The notes under the pieces: model-generated
What the model was told of the DNA's origin: nothing
The model's input: only the letters and a program-made list of their open reading frames with translations
The model's database searches: none
Part shown: positions 24,708-32,325 of the stretch, piece after piece
Position numbering within the stretch: the first letter of the stretch is position 1
Layout of the letters: every line of letters starts with the position of its first letter
Made by a program: the position numbers and the translations under genes
Assembly (NCBI GenBank): GCA_050290245.1
Contig: JBNKHH010000087.1
Coordinates: forward strand, 88,755-152,754
Origin: JBNKHH01 sp050290245
GTDB lineage: Bacteria; Pseudomonadota; Alphaproteobacteria; Rhodobacterales; Rhodobacteraceae
Direction: 5' to 3'
Length of the DNA stretch: 64,000 bases

Positions 24708-26156
24708 ATGATCGACCTGAAGCCAGTCGGATATTTGATCGGGATCCTCGTGGCCGCCCTGGGCACGTCGATGCTGGTGCCTATGGGGATAGACCTGTGG
24801 GCGGCGAATGGCCATGCCGGCGTCTTCCTGGAATCCGCAATCATCACGGTTCTTGTCGGGGGGCTTATCGCCCTGGCTTCTGCCAACTCGGTCACCGGCA
24901 GAATGACCGTGCAGCAGATTTTCATTTTAAGCACGGGGGTTTGGGCGGTCCTGCCCCTGTTCGGGGCCATTCCTTTCATGCGGGGGGCATTCGAGGCGAG
25001 CTTTACCGACGCCTATTTCGAGGCCATGAGCGGGCTAACCACGACCGGGGCGACCGTGTTCAGCGGACTGGACGAAACGCCGCTCGGACTATTGCTGTGG
25101 CGCTCAATGCTCCAGTGGTTCGGTGGTATCGGGATCATTGTCGTCGCAATGGCATTTCTGCCCGAACTGAGGGTCGGCGGTATGCAGATCTTTCGCTCGG
25201 AAGCCTTTGAGACCGATGGCAAGGTGTTGCCGCGCGCGGCAGAGATCGCGTCCCGCATTTCAATCGTCTATGTCGTTCTGACGATTACCTGCGTTCTGGC
25301 CTACCTTGTGTCGGGGTTCAGTCTTTTCAATGCAATAAACCACGCGTTGACAACGATCTCGACCGGTGGGTTTTCGACTCACGATGCATCGTTCGGGAAC
25401 TATCAGGGCGCGCCGGAATACGTGGCGTCGGTCTTCATGGTTCTGGCAAGTCTCCCGTTCGTGCGGTATGTCCAGCTTTTGGCCGGGACTGCACGACCGA
25501 TTTACCGGGACAGCCAGGTGCGTGTCTTCCTGGTGGTGAACCTGATCCTGATCGTTATTGTCGCGACCTATCGTCTTGTCGCCAACGGCGACCATTTCGG
25601 GCATGCCTTCCGGGAAGCGACGTTCAACATCACCTCGATCATCACGGGAACAGGGTTCGCCAGCGTCGACTACCAGCTTTGGGGCGCCTTTCCGACTGCC
25701 CTGTTCTTTTTTATTGGCCTGATCGGAGGCTGTGCGGGGTCAACCTGTTGTTCGGTCAAGATTTTCCGCTACCAAATTCTTGTGTCTGCAATCACGACGC
25801 AGATCCGGCGCATCCACAGTCCGCACGGGGTGTTCCAGATGAGATACGCCGGCCAATCGCTGACCGAGGACGTGCTGTCTTCGGTGACGGCCTTCCTGAC
25901 GCTGTTCTTTGTTTCTCTGGGCGTCACCTCGGTACTGCTGTCAGCAACGGGGCTGGACTTCGTCACCTCGATCAGCGGAGCCGCGACCGCAATTGCCAAC
26001 GTGGGACCGGGTCTTGGGGATATCATCGGTCCGTCGGGGAATTTCGCTTCGCTGAATGAGCCGGCCAAATGGATCCTGTTGTCGGCCATGCTGATGGGGC
26101 GGCTGGAATTGATGGTGGTCTTCGTCCTGTTTACCTCACGGTTCTGGAGGGCGTGA
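24708..26156 (+). CDS. trkH: TrkH-family potassium uptake protein
   Basis: 482 residues with about ten membrane helices. The four pore-loop repeats with selectivity-filter glycines are seen in SGLTTTGATVFSGLDE, HALTTISTGGFSTHDASFGN, ITSIITGTGFASVDY and GAATAIANVGPGLGDI. It imports K+ (or Na+) across the inner membrane, usually with the cytoplasmic TrkA subunit, not in the window. It is convergent with the trypsin-like gene, with a hairpin between. Confidence 0.92.
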   Translation: MIDLKPVGYLIGILVAALGTSMLVPMGIDLWAANGHAGVFLESAIITVLVGGLIALASANSVTGRMTVQQIFILSTGVWAVLPLFGAIPFMRGAFEASFTDAYFEAMSGLTTTGATVFSGLDETPLGLLLWRSMLQWFGGIGIIVVAMAFLPELRVGGMQIFRSEAFETDGKVLPRAAEIASRISIVYVVLTITCVLAYLVSGFSLFNAINHALTTISTGGFSTHDASFGNYQGAPEYVASVFMVLASLPFVRYVQLLAGTARPIYRDSQVRVFLVVNLILIVIVATYRLVANGDHFGHAFREATFNITSIITGTGFASVDYQLWGAFPTALFFFIGLIGGCAGSTCCSVKIFRYQILVSAITTQIRRIHSPHGVFQMRYAGQSLTEDVLSSVTAFLTLFFVSLGVTSVLLSATGLDFVTSISGAATAIANVGPGLGDIIGPSGNFASLNEPAKWILLSAMLMGRLELMVVFVLFTSRFWRA

Positions 26157-26202
26157 ATTCACGAGAGACCGGGTCGTCCGGGGCCGCTTTCGGCAGCATT
26201 GG

Positions 26203-26223
26203 GCACCCTGCGAGTAAGGGTGC
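26203..26223. terminator. Hairpin between convergent genes trkH and the trypsin-like gene
   Basis: GCACCCT (26203-26209) pairs with AGGGTGC (26217-26223), 7-base loop. There is no T-run on either strand, so it would be a weak or factor-assisted terminator. Its place between two convergent stop codons supports the reading. Confidence 0.4.
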
Positions 26224-26226
26224 GGT

Positions 26227-27918
26227 TCAGTTCCAGCAGCTGACCAGAACGGTCAAATCAGCGGCGAGAAGCGTGAGGTCCTCCGGGGCCAGCGGCTCTC
26301 TTCGCTCGGTCGTCAATGGGGTAACGCCATTTGCGGACAAAAATCCGGACAGGATCGGCGCATCGGCAGCAAAGGCTACGTTGGCGGGCAACTGGCGGCT
26401 GCTCTCGGCGGTCGGCAGCAGCATGCCCAGGACAGCGCCGGTGTCGTCGAAGACCGGGCCACCGGCATCGCCGGGCTCGGTCTGGATGTCGAGCCGGTTC
26501 AGGTTTGGATCGCCGTTTAGCCCTTTGAGGTCGGCCAAGGTGCCGAATGTCAGCGAGGGCGCCGTCAGGAGACCGCCAAAGCTGTAACCGGCGACCGCGA
26601 TGTCCGATTTCAGTCGGGGTTCGGCCAGGGACATGCGGGCTATAGACAGCGGCGAGAGACTTTGGCGGGGAGACAAAAGGGCAAGGCCAAGCGTTTCATC
26701 ACGGGCGGTGATGGTGGCGTCGACATCCTCGTCCAGTGTGATGCGCGCACATTGGTCGACTGCCTGGGTCGTGGTCAGCACCGCGCCATTGCTGTCAATA
26801 TAAAATCCCGAGCCGGTGCGGTCGGCCTGGCGGATCGACAGTCCGGACATGAGATCGAGGCTTTGGAAGGTGCCGCCAGCGCCGTCAGGCAGGACGCCGT
26901 CGAGCGTGCGGAAGCTTTCCTGCATCCGTGCCAGCGCAAGGCGGAAGCGTTTCTGGTCGCCCGCGGGCCAGATCAGCGAGAAGCCCTTGACCGCGCCGCC
27001 GTCGATTCGGGCATGAGTGTAGGACTGAATCCGCGCGTTGGATCCCTCGATCGAAAAGGAATTTCGTCCCAGGGTGCGGGGGCCGTCCAACGGGACGACG
27101 TCGAGGGTCTGCATGATGTCGTATAGCGCCGTCAGCGTGTTCCGGTCGCCGCTTTGGCTGATCAGAACGAGACGGACGCCATCATCGCTGGCCGGTACAT
27201 AATGGGCGAACGGCGACTCGTAGCGGTCAAAGCGGATCATAGCCGTAGGCGCGTCGAGTTCGATACCTGCCTGGGCATCGATCAGCGGGGCGAGGCCAAG
27301 GGAGGCCAGGACCCGGCGGTAACCATCGACAAGCTGAAAGCGCTGGTTGGTGGTCAGGACTCCGGTCGGTTCATAGCCGGTGGACTCTTGCCAGGCAGCC
27401 ATGGCGCGGCGGGTGCCGGGGCCGAAGTCGGCATCGATGATCGAGTTGTAAAAGCCTTCCCAGCGTAGCGCGATCTGGATCTGCGAACGGTCGTCGCGGG
27501 TCAGCTGACGTTCGCTTTGGCGGGCCTCGTCCAGAGTTTCCTCTCCGGGTTCAAGGGCTGGAGCAGGGGTGACGGGCGCCCTGGGCGTGGTGGCAGCGGC
27601 TTCGGAGCCGAAAAGGCGGTCGCGAAAGGTGGTGCCGTCGGAGAGGAAAGCATCCGATGGAATGGCGCGGGCGGCGCGCAGTTCGGAGAGCGTCAGGAGG
27701 GCTGTGTCTTCAGCGTAAGGCCCGAGCACGATCGCATGCCAGCCCGAGCCGAGGCGATAAACAGAGACGTCGGGCAGGCGTCCCGCATAGGTTGCGGCTC
27801 GCTCAAGGGCGGCGGATTCCGTCGGTTGGGCTTCGACCTGGACCCAGGTCTGAGCGGTTACGGCCGTTGTCCAGAGCAGAAAGACAAAGGCTGCGGCAAA
27901 ATTCGCAATACGTGTCAT
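26227..27918 (-). CDS. Exported SPOR-like/peptidoglycan-binding protein with inactive trypsin-like domain
   Basis: 563 residues. After a signal peptide (ending AVTAQT) comes a SPOR-like part (about 24-90, WVQVEAQPTESAALERAATY), a Pro/Ala linker, a PG_binding_1 helix bundle (about 145-203, IQIALRWEGFYNSIIDADFG), an unassigned region, and a trypsin-like fold (about 368-528). In that fold the catalytic residues are replaced. VLTTTQAV has Gln385 in place of His, ETLGLALL has Gly411 in place of Asp, and GDAGGP has Ala485 in place of Ser. It is probably a periplasmic binding or scaffold protein rather than a protease. The start is the ATG at 27918, not the GTG two codons earlier. Confidence 0.8.
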   Translation of the reverse strand: MTRIANFAAAFVFLLWTTAVTAQTWVQVEAQPTESAALERAATYAGRLPDVSVYRLGSGWHAIVLGPYAEDTALLTLSELRAARAIPSDAFLSDGTTFRDRLFGSEAAATTPRAPVTPAPALEPGEETLDEARQSERQLTRDDRSQIQIALRWEGFYNSIIDADFGPGTRRAMAAWQESTGYEPTGVLTTNQRFQLVDGYRRVLASLGLAPLIDAQAGIELDAPTAMIRFDRYESPFAHYVPASDDGVRLVLISQSGDRNTLTALYDIMQTLDVVPLDGPRTLGRNSFSIEGSNARIQSYTHARIDGGAVKGFSLIWPAGDQKRFRLALARMQESFRTLDGVLPDGAGGTFQSLDLMSGLSIRQADRTGSGFYIDSNGAVLTTTQAVDQCARITLDEDVDATITARDETLGLALLSPRQSLSPLSIARMSLAEPRLKSDIAVAGYSFGGLLTAPSLTFGTLADLKGLNGDPNLNRLDIQTEPGDAGGPVFDDTGAVLGMLLPTAESSRQLPANVAFAADAPILSGFLSANGVTPLTTERREPLAPEDLTLLAADLTVLVSCWN

Positions 27919-28068
27919 GGTCACCTGTTCGCACTTGGCCCGTCCTGGGCCCCTTGGTGGATCGGTTTACTCAATGCGCGGCCAAGTTGCACGTGGTTTC
28001 GCCGACCATACATTGACCCCCTAGGGCCGGTTGCCTATTGAGAAGCCGATTTTGCAAGGAGTGTGCCG

Positions 28069-28995
28069 ATGCAGGCCATCGAGCGTCCGAAAAGTTTCCA
28101 GGAGATCATCCTGCGTCTTCAGTCCTATTGGGCGTCCAAGGGCTGTGCCATCCTGCAGCCCTATGACATGGAAGTCGGGGCGGGCACATTCCATCCGGGC
28201 ACCACGCTGCGCGCGCTCGGCTCAAAGGCCTGGGCGGCAGCCTATGTTCAGCCTTCGCGCCGTCCGACGGACGGGCGCTATGGCGAGAACCCCAACCGCT
28301 TGCAGCACTATTACCAGTACCAGGTGATCATCAAACCCTCGCCTCCGGACTTGCAGGCCCTGTACCTGGGCAGCCTCGAGGCCATCGGAATCGACATGGA
28401 AATGCACGACATCCGTTTTGTCGAGGACGACTGGGAGAGCCCGACCTTGGGGGCCTGGGGTCTTGGCTGGGAAGTCTGGTGCGACGGCATGGAGGTGAGC
28501 CAATTCACCTATTTCCAACAGGTCGGCGGCCATGACTGCAAGCCGGTTTCAGGCGAGTTGACCTATGGTCTGGAGCGACTGGCGATGTATGTTTTGGGCA
28601 TCGATCACGTGATGGACATGCCGTTCAATGATCCGCAGGCGCCGATCGCGCTGAAGTACGGGGATGTGTTCCGCCAGACCGAGGAGGAATACAGCCGCTG
28701 GAATTTCGACGTGGCCGACACCGAGACGCTGCTCAGGCATTTCGAGGACGCCGAGGCCGAGTGCCAGCGCATCCTGGCTGTCGGAGAGGATGATCCCAAG
28801 ACCGGCAAGCGCATCGTCATGGCCCATCCGGCCTATGACCAGTGCATCAAGGCCAGCCACTTGTTCAACCTTCTGGACGCGCGGGGCGTCATCAGCGTGA
28901 CCGAGCGGCAGGCCTATATCGGCCGCGTGCGTGCTTTGGCCAAGGCCTGTGCCGATGCCTTTGTGACCACCGAGGCCGCCGGGGCGGCGGCGTGA
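28069..28995 (+). CDS. glyQ: Glycine-tRNA ligase alpha subunit
   Basis: 308 residues. Family sequence from the N-terminus (SFQEIILRLQSYWASKGC) through GAGTFHPGTTLRALG, RYGENPNRLQHYYQYQV and QQVGGHDCKPVSGELTYGLE. The alpha subunit carries the class II synthetase core of the alpha2-beta2 bacterial enzyme. The ATG at 28069 is preferred over the GTG two codons before. The next gene starts 1 base after its stop. Confidence 0.97.
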   Translation: MQAIERPKSFQEIILRLQSYWASKGCAILQPYDMEVGAGTFHPGTTLRALGSKAWAAAYVQPSRRPTDGRYGENPNRLQHYYQYQVIIKPSPPDLQALYLGSLEAIGIDMEMHDIRFVEDDWESPTLGAWGLGWEVWCDGMEVSQFTYFQQVGGHDCKPVSGELTYGLERLAMYVLGIDHVMDMPFNDPQAPIALKYGDVFRQTEEEYSRWNFDVADTETLLRHFEDAEAECQRILAVGEDDPKTGKRIVMAHPAYDQCIKASHLFNLLDARGVISVTERQAYIGRVRALAKACADAFVTTEAAGAAA

Positions 28996-28996
28996 C

Positions 28997-29527
28997 ATGA
29001 CAGGAAAGCTTTTGGCAGCGTTTCTACTATTGTCCGCCGTGCTGGCGGGCGGCGGCATGTATTACCTCCAGGTTTATGGCTTTTACGAAGAGGTTCAGGG
29101 CGACAATGTTGAGGATGTGCAACTGACGTCCATCGTGACGGGCGAACCAGAGGCGATCCTGTATGAAAACTTCAAGGCGATTGATGCCGACAGCTCGCCA
29201 CTGCGGTATCGTGCCTGCTTTGAAACGTCGATGAGCCAGGCCATGTTGACCGAGACTTACGAGGTTTATGAAAACCCCGTGCCGAACGTCGCGCCGGGGT
29301 GGTTCGATTGCTTTGACGCGGTCGAGATCGGCGAAGCGCTGGAGGGTGAGGCGGCTATCGCGTTTCTTGGCACGGGCAACATCATCTACGGCTTTGACCG
29401 GGTCGTTGCCGTGACCGAGGACGGCCATGGATATGTCTGGCACCAGTTGAACGACTGTGGCGAAAAGGCCTTTGACGGCGAGCCCTTGCCGCCGCACTGT
29501 CCGCTTCCGCCGGAGGCCAACCAATGA
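28997..29527 (+). CDS. Membrane-anchored protein between glyQ and glyS (DUF6446-like)
   Basis: 176 residues. One N-terminal membrane anchor (LLAAFLLLSAVLAGGGMYYLQ), then a periplasmic domain with cysteines in YRACFETSM, WFDCFDAVE, NDCGEKAF and PPHCPLPP. It matches my memory of a protein family found between the glycyl-tRNA synthetase genes in Rhodobacterales (DUF6446); the family name is from memory. No catalytic motif is visible. It starts 1 base after glyQ, so its translation is coupled to the synthetase. Confidence 0.75.
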   Translation: MTGKLLAAFLLLSAVLAGGGMYYLQVYGFYEEVQGDNVEDVQLTSIVTGEPEAILYENFKAIDADSSPLRYRACFETSMSQAMLTETYEVYENPVPNVAPGWFDCFDAVEIGEALEGEAAIAFLGTGNIIYGFDRVVAVTEDGHGYVWHQLNDCGEKAFDGEPLPPHCPLPPEANQ

Positions 29528-29602
29528 GCCGCGCAGCGTTTTGCGCAGGTATTTGCCCGGGAATTCGTACGTTCCCGAGCCGCGAGATCCGAGGGACCGC
29601 AC

Positions 29603-31825
29603 ATGTCTGATCTGCTGATCGAACTTTTCTCCGAGGAAATTCCGGCCCGTATGCAGGCGCGTGCGGCCGACGATCTGAAGCGGCTGGTGACCGAGGGGCT
29701 GGTCGAGGCCGGTTTGACCTATGCCCATGCGGGCGCCTTTGCGACCCCGCGGCGTCTGGCACTGACCGTCGAAGGGCTGTTGGACCACAGCCCCGCCGTA
29801 CGCGAAGAGCGCAAAGGGCCGCGCACCGACGCGCCCGAGAAGGCGCTGGAAGGCTTCCTGCGCTCGACCGGCTTGAGCCGCGATCAGTTGGAAGAGCGCG
29901 ACGACAAGAAGGGTCGCGTGTTCTTTGCCGTAATTGAGAAGCCGGGCCGTCCTGCGGCCGAAATCGTGGCCGAGGTTCTGGAACATGCCATCCGCAATTT
30001 CCCCTGGCCCAAGTCCATGCGGTGGGGTGCGGGATCGCTCCGCTGGGTGCGTCCCCTGCATTCGATCGTCTGCATCCAGACAAATGATGCCGGTGAGACA
30101 AGCGTCGTGCCGCTGGAGATCGACGGGATCACCGCAGGAGACCGGACTGAGGGGCACCGTTTCATGGCGCCGGGGGCGATCAAGGTCAGTTCGTTCGACG
30201 ACTACAGGGCGGCCTTGAAGCGTGCCCATGTGATCCTGTCGGCGGATGAGCGCGCCGAGGCGATCTGGCATGATGCGACCCAGGCGGCCTTTGCCCAAGG
30301 GTTGGAGGTTGTCGAGGACAAGGGGCTGTTGGCCGAGGTCTCGGGGCTGGTGGAATGGCCCGTCGTTCTGATGGGCGAGATCGGGGAAGAGTTTCTGGCG
30401 CTTCCGGCCGAGGTACTTCAGACCTCGATGAAGGAGCACCAGAAGTTCTTCTCGGTCAAGGACAAGTCGGGACGCATCGTGCGTTTCGTCACGGTCGCCA
30501 ACCGCGAAACGGCGGATCACGGCGAGACCATCCTGCGCGGTAACCAGAAGGTTCTGTCGGCGCGTCTGGCCGATGCCAAGTTCTTTTGGGAGAACGACCT
30601 GCGGGTGGCGCAGACGGATATCACTCAGTGGACCGATGCGCTGAAGAACGTCACCTTTCACAACAAGCTGGGCAGCCAACACGACCGTATCCGCCGGATT
30701 GCGGCGCTGTCGCGCGAGATCGCGCCACTGGTCGGGGCCGATGCGGACGAGGCGCAGACCGCAGCCCTGGTAGCCAAGGCGGATCTGTCGTCGGAGATGG
30801 TCTTTGAGTTCCCCGAATTGCAGGGGATCATGGGCGAGCACTACGCGATTGCCGCCGAACTAAGCGACGAGATCGCCGCCGTGGCGCGCGAGCACTACCA
30901 GCCTCTTGGGCCGTCGGACGACGTGCCCGACGCGCCCTTGTCGGTGGCCGTGGCCCTGGCCGACAAGATCGACACTCTGTCGGGGTTCTGGGCTATCGAC
31001 GAGAAGCCGACCGGTTCAAAAGATCCCTTTGCCTTGCGCCGCGCCGCCCTTGGGGTGATCCGCCTGGTGCTGTCGGGGGGATACCGTCTGAACCTGGACC
31101 GGTTCATCGACGCGCAGCTTGTGCGCCATGAAATCGCCAACGGTGACGACAAGAAAGACAAGGCGCTGTTGAATGCCGTGCTGGACGAGATCGCCGATCA
31201 CGGTGTCTTTGGCGCCGCCATGCGCGCCGTTGTCGACCGAATCGAGGGTGATGCGCCGGAATGGGTGGAAGAGATCACAAAGTCGGTGCCGGACACCAGC
31301 GAAGATCTGTTGGGGTTCATCCACGACCGCCTGAAGGTCTATCTGCGCGACGAGGGACTGCGCCATGACGTGATCGACGCCTGCCTGGCCATGCCCGGCG
31401 CGGACGATCTGACCCTGTTGGCGGCGCGGGCGCGGGCGCTGTCTGAATTCCTGGGCTCGGAAGATGGCGAAAACCTGTTGCAGGGGTTCAAGCGTGCTCA
31501 CAACATCCTGCGCCAGGCCGAAGAGAAGGACGGGGTGGAATACAGCTTTGGCCCCGATCCCAAGCTGGCCGAAACGGATGTCGAAAAGGCCCTGTTCGAA
31601 GCACTGGATGCGGCAGAGGCACGGATTGCTCCAGCCATGGAAGGCGAGGACTTTGCCGGGGCCATGGCGGCTTTGGCGGACCTGCGGGCTCCGATCGACG
31701 GGTTCTTCGAAGCGGTACAGGTCAATGCCGACAACGAAATCCTGCGCCGCAACCGGTTAAACCTGTTGCACCGGATCAGCACGGCATGTCTGGACGTGGC
31801 CGATCTGACGCGGATCGAGGGGTGA
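29603..31825 (+). CDS. glyS: Glycine-tRNA ligase beta subunit
   Basis: 740 residues. It starts DLLIELFSEEIPARMQARA, has PWPKSMRWGAGSLRWVRPLH, EVLQTSMKEHQKFFSV and SVAVALADKIDTLSGFWAID (HD-like region), and ends with an anticodon-binding helical domain (FFEAVQVNADNEILRRNRL). It completes the alpha2-beta2 glycyl-tRNA synthetase with glyQ. Length is slightly above the usual 690-700. Confidence 0.97.
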   Translation: MSDLLIELFSEEIPARMQARAADDLKRLVTEGLVEAGLTYAHAGAFATPRRLALTVEGLLDHSPAVREERKGPRTDAPEKALEGFLRSTGLSRDQLEERDDKKGRVFFAVIEKPGRPAAEIVAEVLEHAIRNFPWPKSMRWGAGSLRWVRPLHSIVCIQTNDAGETSVVPLEIDGITAGDRTEGHRFMAPGAIKVSSFDDYRAALKRAHVILSADERAEAIWHDATQAAFAQGLEVVEDKGLLAEVSGLVEWPVVLMGEIGEEFLALPAEVLQTSMKEHQKFFSVKDKSGRIVRFVTVANRETADHGETILRGNQKVLSARLADAKFFWENDLRVAQTDITQWTDALKNVTFHNKLGSQHDRIRRIAALSREIAPLVGADADEAQTAALVAKADLSSEMVFEFPELQGIMGEHYAIAAELSDEIAAVAREHYQPLGPSDDVPDAPLSVAVALADKIDTLSGFWAIDEKPTGSKDPFALRRAALGVIRLVLSGGYRLNLDRFIDAQLVRHEIANGDDKKDKALLNAVLDEIADHGVFGAAMRAVVDRIEGDAPEWVEEITKSVPDTSEDLLGFIHDRLKVYLRDEGLRHDVIDACLAMPGADDLTLLAARARALSEFLGSEDGENLLQGFKRAHNILRQAEEKDGVEYSFGPDPKLAETDVEKALFEALDAAEARIAPAMEGEDFAGAMAALADLRAPIDGFFEAVQVNADNEILRRNRLNLLHRISTACLDVADLTRIEG

Positions 31826-31885
31826 GACGGCTCTCATGTGTTTGTGAATTGTCTGTGAGGCACCGGGTTCGCTAGGCCAGTCGTC

Positions 31886-32242
31886 ATGCGGTTACTTGTC
31901 CTACTCCCAGCCTTGACCTTGGGCTTCAGTGCCTACGCGGACGCGCCCATTGAGTTGAGCAATGAACCTGAACGGGGTTTGGTTCTTGAACTGAACAGTG
32001 GAATCGATGCCGTCAGTAACGCCGTTATGACGTGCGTCGATTCTGGAGGCGACCATCCGGCCTGTCTTTGTGCCAACATGAGCGAGATCGGCGTTCTGCG
32101 CGAAACGCTGGACAGATTGATGGTTGTGCGTCCCGACCTGTCAGGAAAGGCCGTATTTGTCCGGGCCGATACGGAAAGCGGGGGCGTTACGGTTTTCCTT
32201 GATGTCGTCGCCGCGAATGCCGCGCCGCAGGACTGCAACTAG
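31886..32242 (+). CDS. Small exported protein, function unknown
   Basis: 118 residues. Signal peptide MRLLVLLPALTLGFSAYA, then 100 residues with four cysteines (VMTCVDS, HPACLCANM, and a terminal QDCN). No family recognised. It lies 60 bases after glyS and 83 before the PPDK-like gene, all on the same strand. Two disulfides in the periplasm are likely. Confidence 0.65.
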   Translation: MRLLVLLPALTLGFSAYADAPIELSNEPERGLVLELNSGIDAVSNAVMTCVDSGGDHPACLCANMSEIGVLRETLDRLMVVRPDLSGKAVFVRADTESGGVTVFLDVVAANAAPQDCN

Positions 32243-32325
32243 TCACAACTGGATTTCCTTTAAGCAGCTACGGTTCTTGATCGTAACTCGTTACATTCTA
32301 TGCTGCGTGTGAAGGAATCGCCGCA

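Noticed and set aside
29027..30841. 604-codon open frame opposite the DUF6446-like gene and glyS
   Set aside because: It spans two well-supported genes on the other strand and has no recognisable domain.
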